A stretch of 64,000 nucleotides of DNA from Planctomycetota bacterium (GTDB lineage: Bacteria > Planctomycetota > UBA1135): NCBI GenBank assembly GCA_018671175.1, contig JABHIE010000028.1:1-64000 (forward strand), in the 5' to 3' direction. Below, piece by piece: positions 16,187 to 24,999 of this stretch. A model generated the notes under the pieces. It worked only from the letters and a program-made list of their open reading frames with translations, did no database searches and was not told where the DNA came from. The position numbers and the translations under genes are program-made. Position 1 is the first letter of the stretch; each line of letters starts with the position of its first letter.

Positions 16187-18184
16187 ATGACGAATCCATC
16201 ACATTCTACCCCTTTTGTTTCGAATAACCGTTTTGCTGCCGCCTTCCGAGGGGCGACGGCTTCCATGGCCATGGCGGCAATCGGTTTATTGTTGGTCGCT
16301 GCGATTGGAATCGCTGGGCAAGACAACTTGCCTTGGGCGACGGTAAGCCTGGCTTTGATGGTTCGGGTTTTACCTTTTGCCTTTTTCTTTGGTGCTGTTG
16401 CAGGCCTTTTTGCAAAAGGGGCTTGCAATGGCGCGTTGCGGCAATCGGGCATGATGGTCGGGGTTTTGGTTTTGGTCTTACCCTATTTCTTGACTTACAA
16501 AGGTTTACTGGTTGCCTCTTTGATTTCCTCTATTCTTTTGGGATATTTGGCGACCAAAAGAAGAGAGGCCTCCAATTCTCGCGGCTTCACACAATTGTTC
16601 GCCGCCGGGTTTGTATTTAGTCTTTTGATTGCCCTGCTTGGTTTCTTTCCTGCAGATTCGACTGCTGAGTCGAAATCATCCGTTGAGACAGCTGTTGCGC
16701 TGGAAGGTGATATGCGACCCAATATTGTTCTCGTCGTGTGTGATACTTTGCGCGCATCGAGTATGAGCGCTTATGGTTATGCTCGTGATACGACGCCATT
16801 CTTAACTGAATTTGCAGACCGTGGCATCCTCTGGGAGCGTGCCGAATCAACAGGCAATCACACCCCGCCGGGTCACGCGAGTTTGTTTACTGGGCTTTAC
16901 CCTCATGAGCATGGCGTCATGGCAACGAGTGTGGGGCTTCCCGCTGGGCCTGAAACCTTGGCAGAGCGTTTGTCTAATCGTGGTTATCTGACGAGTGGCA
17001 TTGTGTCAAATTATGTGATTCGTGGCGCCTCGGGCTTCGGGAGAGGCTTCCAGGCCTATGACGACTCAATGGTCGTGGCTACAGCTCTAGAGCGCATTTT
17101 TGGTTTTGTCGGTCGCGAAACGGCTCATGGCCAAACTTGGGGTGTGATTCCTTTCTTATTCTCGCGGCTAAATTTAAATAAAATCTTTAATAATATGGTG
17201 CGCTCAAGAGATAGGCTTGGTGCCGAGTGGCAGAATCGTCTTGTGCAAACCCAGTTGCGAACACTGAGTCAAACGGGGCAACCTGCATTCTTGTTCTTGA
17301 ATTACATGCAGGCTCACGCGCCTTATCAAGCACCCGGCGAGTGGTTTGATAAGTACTTAAGTCATGACCCAGCCGAGTTTCGCGAGCGTATGACAGGCCT
17401 TGAGTTTTCAATAAAGCTTAAAACTCTTGCTCATAAAGTCGAAATTGGTGAGGGCAATGCCGAAACGGTTGCCGCGCTACAAGATCGTTACGACGCTGAA
17501 ATTGCCTACCTCGACAGTCAGCTTCGTAACCTCGAAGAAATCATTGCTCAAGAATCTGGCGAGCGCCCTTGGGTGATGATTGTGACATCTGATCATGGTG
17601 AGCATTTCGGTGAACACAGCCTGATGAAACACGGCGGTGGCTTGTTTGAAGAGACGCAGCATATTCCGTTGATAGCCGTGGGCACTTCATTGGCGCGAGG
17701 TCAGGTTGCTTCTGAGACGGTGAGCTTGATTGATGTGCCAGGCACGGTTTTGGCTTTGGCTGGAATCAAAGAGCCATTAGGGCATAGTCGTTCTTTGCTT
17801 GCCGCTTCTGGGGCTCCAAGGAAGCCCAGCCCCAATGTCGTTTTTAGCGAATCTGGCCCCCTCGGCGTGCGCTCTCATTTTTATCCCCTTACGACAGTGG
17901 CTATCTACGAAGGGGGCAAGAAGACACTCGTGCGAGTTGATGAAGAGCTTGAGATTTTCTCTCCATTAACGATGGTTGATCTTGCTCTTGACCCTGCCGA
18001 GGCATCGCCAAGTTCCTTTTCGGCGAAACAGATTTCGGTATGGAATAAACAGCAGCCTTGGGTCGCTGGCTGGTGGCAATCCTATTTGGCAGGCCGCTTG
18101 CGCACTTCTCAAGTTACGGTGTCTGACAGCGATTTATCCAGTCTCAATGAGATTGGTTATGCCGTTGACTCACTTGACGAATAG
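16187..18184 (+). CDS. Membrane-anchored sulfatase/AlkP-superfamily hydrolase with Thr nucleophile position
   Basis: 665 residues. Five hydrophobic helices fill residues ~25-155. From ~178 the AlkP-superfamily domain starts with PNIVLVVCDTLRASSMSAYGY (metal Asp186), then NHTPPGHASLFTG, and later TSDHGEHFGEHS with the Asp-His metal pair. In formylglycine sulfatases the second motif is CxPSRxxLLTG; here Thr226 stands where the Cys/Ser would be, as in phosphodiester-handling relatives such as LtaS. I therefore prefer a phosphoester or phosphoglycerol-type reaction on the outer face of the membrane over true sulfate hydrolysis. The substrate is unknown. Confidence 0.82.
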   Translation: MTNPSHSTPFVSNNRFAAAFRGATASMAMAAIGLLLVAAIGIAGQDNLPWATVSLALMVRVLPFAFFFGAVAGLFAKGACNGALRQSGMMVGVLVLVLPYFLTYKGLLVASLISSILLGYLATKRREASNSRGFTQLFAAGFVFSLLIALLGFFPADSTAESKSSVETAVALEGDMRPNIVLVVCDTLRASSMSAYGYARDTTPFLTEFADRGILWERAESTGNHTPPGHASLFTGLYPHEHGVMATSVGLPAGPETLAERLSNRGYLTSGIVSNYVIRGASGFGRGFQAYDDSMVVATALERIFGFVGRETAHGQTWGVIPFLFSRLNLNKIFNNMVRSRDRLGAEWQNRLVQTQLRTLSQTGQPAFLFLNYMQAHAPYQAPGEWFDKYLSHDPAEFRERMTGLEFSIKLKTLAHKVEIGEGNAETVAALQDRYDAEIAYLDSQLRNLEEIIAQESGERPWVMIVTSDHGEHFGEHSLMKHGGGLFEETQHIPLIAVGTSLARGQVASETVSLIDVPGTVLALAGIKEPLGHSRSLLAASGAPRKPSPNVVFSESGPLGVRSHFYPLTTVAIYEGGKKTLVRVDEELEIFSPLTMVDLALDPAEASPSSFSAKQISVWNKQQPWVAGWWQSYLAGRLRTSQVTVSDSDLSSLNEIGYAVDSLDE

Positions 18185-18189
18185 TGCCC

Positions 18190-18209
18190 CAGCATTGTGC
18201 TGAGTTTTT
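18190..18209 (+). terminator. Candidate intrinsic terminator after the AlkP-family gene
   Basis: A short stem CAGCA/TGCTG (18190-18194 with 18198-18202) with a 3-base loop is followed by AGTTTTTA. It sits directly between the two convergent stop codons. Confidence 0.45.
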
Positions 18210-18211
18210 AT

Positions 18212-20050
18212 TCAGACCCTGAATCTCGGTCGCGCTTTGCGCAAAAACTCACGATTGTCTTCATCTTGCCAACGCAGCAGAGACTTTTGAATGCGCCGGT
18301 CACGCTCGCCGCGCATCACAGGGATGGGCTTTAAATCAGGCCCCAGCCCAGACCAATACATTGCGGTGGCCAAAGTCATGGGTGTCGGCAAGAAGTCTTG
18401 CACTTGCTGCAAGCGATAACCTTCTCGCTTGAGCCATCGGGCTTGTTGCTCCATGGACTCATGTGAAGAGCCTGGGTGACTGGAGATAAAATACGGGATT
18501 AAATATTGCTCTTTGCCCGCGTCTTTACTTGCTTTTTTGAATTGTTTCATAAAGCCTTGATAGGCCTCAATAGTCGGTTTCTTCATCAAACGCAAGACTT
18601 TAGGGTCGGTCGATTCAGGGGCGACAGAAAGTTGCCCACCCGTGTAATGCGCGGCAAGCTCTTTAATATATTCGGGTGACTCTAAGGCTAAGTCGTAGCG
18701 CACACCGCTGGCTACATGCACATGCTTGATGCCCTCGGTCTCGCGGAAGGTCTTGAGCAAATCAATTTGAGCACTATGGTCGGTGTCGAGCAACTTGCAA
18801 ATCGTTGGGTCGATGCAGCTCGTGCGTTTGCAAATGGCCTCGACTTCTGGCTTCTTGCAAGCCATGCGATACATGTTTGCCGAAGGGCCGCCAACATCTG
18901 AGATCGTGCCCTTGAAGTCTGGCATAGACTTGACTTGCTCGAGCTCACGCAGAAGCGACTCTTTCGAACGCGAAGTAACTTTGCGGCCTTGATGCAGAGT
19001 GATTGCACAAAAAGTGCATCCGCCAAAACAGCCTCGGGTCGCGGCCATGGAATGCTTAATGATGTCATAGGCGGGGATGCCACCCAGTCGCTCATAGTCG
19101 GGGTGTGGCATTCGCGTGTAGGGTAGCTCATGAGCAGCATCTAGTTGTGCAGTACTCATGGTCGGCGGCGGTGGATAACACCAAACCGCGCGCTGAGCAA
19201 AAGTCTGGCGCAAGAGCGATGCATTGAGAGGATTGGCCTCTTTTTCGATAATGTTGGCGGCCTGCATGAAGGCCTCTTTCGAACTAGTCACGGCCTCCCA
19301 GCTAGGTAGGTCGCGCCATTTTTCTGCGGGATCAAGTGTTGCAGCCTTTGCAATGCAAGTGCCACGGATACCGTCTAATGCCTGGTTTAAGGCGCGTCGA
19401 GCCGTTTTTGCATCACGCCCACCGCTTTGGGAATCAGCGGCATATTCAGCAGCCCAATCGTGGATGCGCTGAGTCACGATGGGCAAAATGCCCTCACCAT
19501 TTCCGTAGACGAGCAAGTCGGCTTTACTGTCAAGTAGCCAGGATCCGCGAAGCTTATCTGACCAAAAATCATAATGCGCAAAACGGCGAAGGCTGGCTTC
19601 AACGCCCCCGATCAAAACGGGCAAACCTGGGAAGGCTTCACGCGCTCGGGAGCAATAGGACAAAATCGCACGGTCGGGTCGCTTACCGCCTTCGCCACCA
19701 GGTGAATACATATCACGATGTCGGAAGCGTTTGCCCGAGGTGTAGTTGGACACCATCGAATCCATGGCGCCAGCGGTGACCGCCGCAAATAAGCGAGGGC
19801 GCCCCATCTTTAAGAAGTCGTTTGCCGAATGCCAATCTGGTTGCGCGACGATACCTACTCGCCAGCCTTGCTGCTCAAGGAGTCTACCTAGAAGAGCAAC
19901 GCCAAAACTGGGGTGGTCGATATAGGCATCACCTGTAATGAAAAGTACATCAAGTTCATTCCAGCCGCGGTCGTCCATGTCGGCGCGAGATGTGGGTAAA
20001 AAAGCACTGCGAGGAGTGCGGTTAAGCGGCAATCGTTTTGGAGGTCGCAT
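18212..20050 (-). CDS. YgiQ-family radical SAM protein
   Basis: About 612 residues. The N-terminal B12-binding-like part has the family signature FLPTSRADMDDRGWNELDVLFITGDAYIDHPSFG (only pieces quoted elsewhere). The radical SAM cluster motif is CFGGCTFCAI, preceded by AATRG, and the sequence continues with ISDVGGPSANMYRM and PYFISSHPGS, all typical of YgiQ. The reaction is unknown for the family as a whole. ATG 20050 is chosen over GTG 20053; the reading frame runs into the motif only 19 residues later. It is the last gene of a minus-strand run that includes the miniprotein at 20094-20231. Confidence 0.93.
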   Translation of the reverse strand: MRPPKRLPLNRTPRSAFLPTSRADMDDRGWNELDVLFITGDAYIDHPSFGVALLGRLLEQQGWRVGIVAQPDWHSANDFLKMGRPRLFAAVTAGAMDSMVSNYTSGKRFRHRDMYSPGGEGGKRPDRAILSYCSRAREAFPGLPVLIGGVEASLRRFAHYDFWSDKLRGSWLLDSKADLLVYGNGEGILPIVTQRIHDWAAEYAADSQSGGRDAKTARRALNQALDGIRGTCIAKAATLDPAEKWRDLPSWEAVTSSKEAFMQAANIIEKEANPLNASLLRQTFAQRAVWCYPPPPTMSTAQLDAAHELPYTRMPHPDYERLGGIPAYDIIKHSMAATRGCFGGCTFCAITLHQGRKVTSRSKESLLRELEQVKSMPDFKGTISDVGGPSANMYRMACKKPEVEAICKRTSCIDPTICKLLDTDHSAQIDLLKTFRETEGIKHVHVASGVRYDLALESPEYIKELAAHYTGGQLSVAPESTDPKVLRLMKKPTIEAYQGFMKQFKKASKDAGKEQYLIPYFISSHPGSSHESMEQQARWLKREGYRLQQVQDFLPTPMTLATAMYWSGLGPDLKPIPVMRGERDRRIQKSLLRWQDEDNREFLRKARPRFRV

Positions 20051-20093
20051 CACCCTCTATTTTAGGATGTGCACGAGTCTTTAGCGTTTTGAA

Positions 20094-20231
20094 TTATTGT
20101 GCGATTTGCGCACTCTCTTGCTCAACTTTTGGGGCGACTTCCCAAGCTTGCACGATTAAAACGCAGGCAAACAAAAAGATGACCCCAGCAAAAAATGCGC
20201 TGAGTGGTCGAGTTTTGGGGGAGTGGTTCAT
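20094..20231 (-). CDS. 45-residue single-pass membrane miniprotein
   Basis: An open frame from ATG 20231 to TAA 20094 translates as a basic N-terminus (MNHSPKTRPLS), one hydrophobic helix (AFFAGVIFLFACVLIVQAW) and an acidic/glutamine C-terminus (KVEQESAQIAQ). It fills most of the gap between the YgiQ gene and the beta-helix gene on the same strand, and the charge order fits an N-in single-pass membrane protein. There is no Shine-Dalgarno and no recognised family, so reality rests on composition and position only. Confidence 0.5.
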   Translation of the reverse strand: MNHSPKTRPLSAFFAGVIFLFACVLIVQAWEVAPKVEQESAQIAQ

Positions 20232-20295
20232 GCCAATGCTCTTATCGGGTCTCGCTCATCTTTTCTTAAGGCGACATTTGCACGAGATTTGAGGC

Positions 20296-21747
20296 TCATC
20301 GGCTCGGTGGAATCGACACTTTTGATTGGATGATTGGGCTGGCGTGGAAAACATGTTGTGCATCCCGGCCAAGTGCTTGAACGAAAAAGACCTTTCCTGC
20401 CAGATTGGGTTTGCTCGGCAATTGATAATGCCCACGCCAAGCGCCACTGCCATCCATTGCGACATTTATTGCGCTCGTATGCGCCGCGCCTCCTGGAATA
20501 ATAGGGAAGGGCTGGCTTTGAATTTGATCACCCACGCGAAGTTGAAACGCCATTTGCGGGGGGCCACTCGCTGTGAGTGTGAGGCCGTGCGACAAAAAGA
20601 CTTGGCTCTCGAGGCCAGCGGTAAGCGTGTCATGCTGAATGGCGCCCAAGTCGTGCAATGCCCCATTTTGGCCACGAGCATTGCCGTGGAAATCATCGAA
20701 GGGGTATGCCGGCGTAACGGCATTTCGCGCGGGTGAATCGTTCCGCATCACCCAGCTGTCGTCAACAAACATGGGGTCGCCATGCAAATTGCCACCTATG
20801 GCAGCGAGGCCACTATCTTGCACAAGGTTGCTCTCCCAGGTTACAAGATGGGTCATGCCCACCCAGTCATGGAAATCAGCGGCATTCCCCCAAAACAGAT
20901 TTCGACGAATCACACTGTAGGTCGACCAAGAATTCGGTGGTGCCGTCACACGGATGGCGCTTGCACCGCAATCAAGGAAATTGGAGTGAACCACATAGAG
21001 GTTGCACTGGCCACCTTGGCCTTCGAATTGAATTGCGTGCCGGTCGAAATCGCGGAAAACGCAGTTTTCGAAATTGGTCTCAATCGAGGCATTCACGCCC
21101 TCTGCAAGCATTTGGATGCCATTATCCGATCCACCATAAAGATAGCTGCGCTGTATATTAACCTTTAGGTGTGCGTCCTCACGGGCTGTTAGCTCTAGTG
21201 CCGTTTGTAATGCATGCAAGTTGCTCAGGCGGATATCAATCTCAAGTTGAGTTAAACCTGATACATCTGCCGCAATCGCGCAATCGGCAACGAGCAAGAC
21301 CATCTCTTCCATTTTGATGCGCGTGTATTGAGTGGTCGTTGCGGACCCACTCATCTCAATAGTGGTTGGCGCGCTACGCAAAGTAAAGCCACGCAAAGTG
21401 AGCCCTTTGCTATTTGCCTGAACCGAGAAATTAGTGAGTGCACTGCTATTTCGGCGGCCATTCACAACAACCGACCCTGCATCTACAGCTTCAATGGTGA
21501 CTTCCTCTAAACCAATGGCGAGAGGCCAAGTTTCTTCGCGGTATTGCCCACGCTCAAGTCGGATGCGAACCGATTGCCCCGTTTGCTGCATCGAAAGCGC
21601 ATAGCCAATCGTGCGGACGGGCTCATTTTGCGTACCAGGAACGCTTGCGTGGTCGACACCGCGTTGTGGGTCAACATGGATGACGCTTTGCGCTTGGGTT
21701 ACGCAAGTAAGCGTAAGAGCAAAAATGAAAGTGAGGAGATTTCGCAT
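20296..21747 (-). CDS. Secreted right-handed beta-helix protein (DUF1565 type)
   Basis: 483 residues from ATG 21747, which starts a clean signal peptide (MRNLLTFIFALTLTCVTQAQ); upstream in-frame starts would put a hydrophilic extension before it and are rejected. The mature start VIHVDPQRGVDHASVPG, then PVRTIGYAL and VRIRLERGQY, is the usual opening of a surface beta-helix. Rungs follow with NCVFRDF, HAIQFEGQ, HSNFLDCGASAIRV and RRNLFWGN. The last ~100 residues form a separate beta domain (GLTLTASGPPQ ... LAGKVFFVQALGRDAQ) resembling the tails of two other secreted proteins in this window. Eight C residues precede the ATG in place of a Shine-Dalgarno. Confidence 0.85.
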   Translation of the reverse strand: MRNLLTFIFALTLTCVTQAQSVIHVDPQRGVDHASVPGTQNEPVRTIGYALSMQQTGQSVRIRLERGQYREETWPLAIGLEEVTIEAVDAGSVVVNGRRNSSALTNFSVQANSKGLTLRGFTLRSAPTTIEMSGSATTTQYTRIKMEEMVLLVADCAIAADVSGLTQLEIDIRLSNLHALQTALELTAREDAHLKVNIQRSYLYGGSDNGIQMLAEGVNASIETNFENCVFRDFDRHAIQFEGQGGQCNLYVVHSNFLDCGASAIRVTAPPNSWSTYSVIRRNLFWGNAADFHDWVGMTHLVTWESNLVQDSGLAAIGGNLHGDPMFVDDSWVMRNDSPARNAVTPAYPFDDFHGNARGQNGALHDLGAIQHDTLTAGLESQVFLSHGLTLTASGPPQMAFQLRVGDQIQSQPFPIIPGGAAHTSAINVAMDGSGAWRGHYQLPSKPNLAGKVFFVQALGRDAQHVFHASPIIQSKVSIPPSR

Positions 21748-21782
21748 GGGGGGGGTGCGGGGAATACTCAACCATACCTCAT

Positions 21783-21818
21783 AAAAAGACGGGCGGATCA
21801 TGGAATTGAGCCGCCCGT
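21783..21818 (-). terminator. Intrinsic terminator of the topoisomerase VI operon
   Basis: On the minus strand an 8-bp GC-rich stem (ACGGGCGG with CCGCCCGT, 21811-21818 with 21789-21796) and 14-base loop are followed by CTTTTT. It begins 21 bases after the Top6A stop at 21840. Confidence 0.8.
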
Positions 21819-21839
21819 AACTTGCTTAACTTGAGTGAT

Positions 21840-23039
21840 TTACGGCAAGAACTGCTTAATTTGCTTCATCTTGACGGGGAGATACTCTTCAATCACAAAG
21901 TTAAGCCCCCATTTTGCAAAGGCCTGCTGCTCGGCGCGTACACCAAGCTTGAGCATATGCTTGAGCGCCTTTTTCCATTTCGGATGAGCTTGGAAGAAAG
22001 GGTCGTTTTTCAGCGCATCTTTGGCTCGCTTGATGTCAACGGGCAAAAGCGGGTGGGTGGCATCTTGTAAGCCGAAATCTTCGATGTCTTGTGGGGTCAC
22101 GCCAAGATAAGTCGCATTGGGCACGCAAAATTTCGCATTGATGTGCGCCGATGCGCCCGACCCAACCTTGAGGGTGCGGTAAATGTTGCAAATGCCGTAA
22201 GGATCGCAGTCAACAAAAGCGTAAACGGGTAACTTTAAATCTTCGCTTAAGCGTCGCACAAATCGCCGCGTCGCGCGAGTCGGGACGCCACCCATTTCAA
22301 CTAGGATGCAATTGGCCGTGCGCCAGTAGCGATGATGGTTAAGTCGTTGAAACATACCGCCTGTTTCAATGGCGAGTACAAATTCAGCGGTGGTCTCGAA
22401 ACCAAGATGATCAACAGAACTCGGCACAGTGTATGCCCCCGAACCCATCGCAGCGCAATCACTGCGAATCGGCTCTAAAGTCTCAGGGTCGCGGTCAATA
22501 ACGGTCAATGCGCCCACAACAGACCCGCCATGCTCTTCAGGTACGAAGCGCAAAGTTTCGCGCGTTACGCCCTTAAGAGAGAACATGCCTTCCATGTCAT
22601 CGAGAACGGTATCAGATTCACGCTGCTCGTTGAATTTAGCCGCACCCCAGTTTTTGGATACATAGTAGGCCTCTCGTTTGGTCGCAAAATCATCGTCGCC
22701 AACCATGTCTTGGGCCAGCGACATAAGCCGCAACGATTGAGCAAAAGTCTTAACCGAATTGACATCGAGGGTGCGCGTCTTGAAGTTGTCGCCCAACTCA
22801 AAATAGCCAGTTTCTTTTGAATAAGTTACATTTCCGAGATTGCGCTGCGGCATCGTAATCGTTGGCAAATCGCCCGCGCTAGCGGTGCTGTAAACACTTG
22901 TAGCAACCTCAACAATTGACTCAAGTGCAACCTGTTTGAGGTCACCTTTGTTTTCGTCTTTGGCTGGCCCAGATTTGCGTAAACGCGGTTTTTTCTTTTT
23001 GGGAACAGTCACTTTTTTGGTGGTTTTTTTTGCGGCCAT
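21840..23039 (-). CDS. top6A: DNA topoisomerase VI subunit A (Spo11-like)
   Basis: 399 residues. A lysine-rich N-terminal tail (residues 1-35) precedes the winged-helix domain with the catalytic tyrosine in KREAYYVSKNW (Tyr125/126). The Toprim domain follows: metal Glu in VLAIETGGMFQRL and the Asp pair in AFVDCDPYGICNIY. The subunit cuts both strands of DNA, forming 5'-phosphotyrosyl links, and works with subunit B as a type IIB topoisomerase that relaxes and decatenates DNA. The ATG overlaps the stop of top6B by one base (TAATG), so translation is probably coupled. Topo VI is standard in archaea and plants and patchy in bacteria. Confidence 0.95.
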   Translation of the reverse strand: MAAKKTTKKVTVPKKKKPRLRKSGPAKDENKGDLKQVALESIVEVATSVYSTASAGDLPTITMPQRNLGNVTYSKETGYFELGDNFKTRTLDVNSVKTFAQSLRLMSLAQDMVGDDDFATKREAYYVSKNWGAAKFNEQRESDTVLDDMEGMFSLKGVTRETLRFVPEEHGGSVVGALTVIDRDPETLEPIRSDCAAMGSGAYTVPSSVDHLGFETTAEFVLAIETGGMFQRLNHHRYWRTANCILVEMGGVPTRATRRFVRRLSEDLKLPVYAFVDCDPYGICNIYRTLKVGSGASAHINAKFCVPNATYLGVTPQDIEDFGLQDATHPLLPVDIKRAKDALKNDPFFQAHPKWKKALKHMLKLGVRAEQQAFAKWGLNFVIEEYLPVKMKQIKQFLP

Positions 23040-24694
23040 TAGATTTTCCGTTTTGTTTCCATAGAATCACGAAGAGTCTCAACAACATCTTCGCGTTGCA
23101 CATCTGTAATGCCGAGAATCTCTTGTAAGCCAATGCCAACATGGGGCAAGTAGCTCTCGATGTAGCTGCGTTTTTCGAATTCTTGGGCGACTCGCTTACC
23201 TTTACGGATGTGCTGCCCTAATTTGCGACCCGCTTCTTGCAAAGCCAACTTGACTTCTTTCAAAATCTCGTTGTAAGGCGCGATTGCCTCTTTTGCCTCA
23301 GAAGTAAATGGCACCCAGACGCTCGCCATGTGAATCAAAATCACGGCCGAGCCGACAGGCATCGCCCCGCGTGATTGCGAGAGCCCATAGTTTTTCCAGG
23401 CGGTATTGATGACGGCCTTGGTGAAGCCACAACTCGATTGCTGGCTTAAAAGAGGCACTCGGTTAGCAAAACGCAACACACGGACGGCCTCGTCGGCATT
23501 CCCGAGCAAGTTTTCAGTGTCGGCTGTGTTTTTCTTTTTCTTCTTTTTCGTGATTCGCCCCGAAGTGTCAACATCGAGCAAGTCATTGCCCGGTTTCGCC
23601 CAAGCGATACCCACCTCAATCTGAAAGGGATTACCGCGATACACAGATGGTGGCCGTGTTGCTATCGCGTAAAAATCTGCGTCTGTCTCTTTTTGCAGCC
23701 CATCGAGAATGCGCTCTTCGCCAATGGGCGAGAGGCATGTCGTGGGGGGCGCCGAAATCTTTGCCGCCTGAATCGCACGATAAAGCGAGTCGGCTTCTTC
23801 GCGAGCAATGCGTGAGGGGTAGCTGCGCTCTGTCAAGCCGGCTGCGGCGATAATCGTCTTGGCCACCTTTGGGCCTACGCGACAAAACTCTTCTTGCAAG
23901 AAGCCGCTCAGCCAGCGCGAGTTGGTGTTGCGGAGCATTTTCATGAGCTCGCCTAATTCGACACCATAAGGATGTGGCTTAATCTCTTCGCCGCGTTCCG
24001 GCACCACATCAGATGCGCGCTCATAGAGACGAGCCTCTTCCATGCCGGGTGCCAGGTAAGTCACACTCGCGTGGGGGTTTGAAACGGCAGTTTGCTTGAT
24101 GTAATCATCAACCGATCGCAAACCTCGTTTGTAACTCGCCTCGATTTCAATCTCAAAGCGCGTGCCTTGCTTGAGGTGCCACTCGGCAAGCTCATCGTCT
24201 TTTGTGATGAGCGGCTTGTTCTTTGTCGAATCCATTTGGATAGCAAAGTGGTGCGCCTTGCCACGGATCGTTTTAGAAATAATGTGCGGCCCCTTGCCGG
24301 TCGTCATTTGGCCATAAAGGCCCGCAGCGGAAATGCCAATACCCTGTTGACCGCGAGATTGTCGGCGGCTGTGAAACTTGGAGCCGTAAAGCAGTTTGCC
24401 AAAAATATTTGGAATCTGCGCGCGCACAATGCCCGGCCCGTTGTCTTGGACGACCACTCGGAAGCGATCATCTTGCTCAAGTTGATGAATCTCAACAACT
24501 AAATCAGGCAAAATGCCCGCCTCTTCACAGGCATCGAGCGAATTGTCGACGGCCTCTTTAATGGTGGTAAGCAGAGCCTTCTGCTTATTGTCGAAGCCTA
24601 GCAAATGGCGGTTTTTGGCGAAGAACTCAGAAATTGAGATCTCGCGCTGGGCCTTGCCCATTTGCTCGGCGGTTAAGTGTTTTGTTTTTGCCAC
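23039..24694 (-). CDS. top6B: DNA topoisomerase VI subunit B (GHKL ATPase)
   Basis: 551 residues from GTG 24694. The GHKL ATPase comes first: N-box KEAVDNSLDA (~46-55) binding Mg, G1 DNGPGI (~84-89), G2 GQQGIGISAAG (~115-125). The helix-two-turn-helix and transducer domains follow, with the switch lysine expected late in the transducer; a lysine run KKKKKKN near residue 390 is a likely surface loop. ATP binding closes the B dimer around the transported DNA segment. It is the first gene of the two-gene operon with top6A and is divergent from the sigma-factor gene. Confidence 0.95.
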   Translation of the reverse strand: MAKTKHLTAEQMGKAQREISISEFFAKNRHLLGFDNKQKALLTTIKEAVDNSLDACEEAGILPDLVVEIHQLEQDDRFRVVVQDNGPGIVRAQIPNIFGKLLYGSKFHSRRQSRGQQGIGISAAGLYGQMTTGKGPHIISKTIRGKAHHFAIQMDSTKNKPLITKDDELAEWHLKQGTRFEIEIEASYKRGLRSVDDYIKQTAVSNPHASVTYLAPGMEEARLYERASDVVPERGEEIKPHPYGVELGELMKMLRNTNSRWLSGFLQEEFCRVGPKVAKTIIAAAGLTERSYPSRIAREEADSLYRAIQAAKISAPPTTCLSPIGEERILDGLQKETDADFYAIATRPPSVYRGNPFQIEVGIAWAKPGNDLLDVDTSGRITKKKKKKNTADTENLLGNADEAVRVLRFANRVPLLSQQSSCGFTKAVINTAWKNYGLSQSRGAMPVGSAVILIHMASVWVPFTSEAKEAIAPYNEILKEVKLALQEAGRKLGQHIRKGKRVAQEFEKRSYIESYLPHVGIGLQEILGITDVQREDVVETLRDSMETKRKI

Positions 24695-24830
24695 AGGATG
24701 AAAAGCGGTGGATTAGCCCGTTTAGACGGGGAAGAACAGCGATTCTGGCGTTTTTTGAGTCCGATTTCCAGTCTCTTCGGGCTGATGGAAGGGAATTAAC
24801 AGGTTTTGGCACCATCGAAACGCCAACTCG

Positions 24831-24864
24831 AAAGGAAGTCGCAATTTCTAATTGCGCTTCCTTT
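24831..24864 (+). other. Long hairpin in the gap between top6B and the sigma-factor gene
   Basis: The 305-base gap 24695-24999 holds no convincing gene. Its main feature is this stem: AAAGGAAG-T-CGCAATT (24831-24846) pairs with AATTGCG-C-TTCCTTT (24850-24864) around a TCT loop, 15 pairs with one mismatch, followed by ATTTTG. It may terminate a short transcript or small RNA that starts in the gap, or form part of a leader. A small CCGT/ACGG hairpin is also present near 24719-24730. Confidence 0.5.
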
Positions 24865-24867
24865 ATT

Positions 24868-24897
24868 TTGTGGTTAGTCTTGGAAAAGCCATATAAA
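24868..24897 (+). promoter_or_regulatory. Candidate sigma-70-type promoter for the sigma-factor gene
   Basis: TTGTGG (24868-24873) and TATAAA (24892-24897) are 18 bases apart, directly after the hairpin at 24831-24864 and about 100 bases before the start codon at 25000. Assigned by pattern only. Confidence 0.35.
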
Positions 24898-24999
24898 CAA
24901 AGGCTTAACGAAAAAGGGTATTTCTGACTAATGTAAAAGCAACATCCATCCGAAAGAGGTTCATGGCAAGAAGGGATAAGCCTCTGCCACAAAATAAAG

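Noticed and set aside
20038-20292. Plus-strand 84-codon frame beside the YgiQ gene
   Set aside because: Composition is poor for a protein and the minus strand holds a better small frame (20094-20231) and the YgiQ start.
24634-24927. Plus-strand 97-codon frame before the sigma-factor gene
   Set aside because: Overlaps the 5' end of top6B and runs through the long hairpin; no motif and poor codon use.
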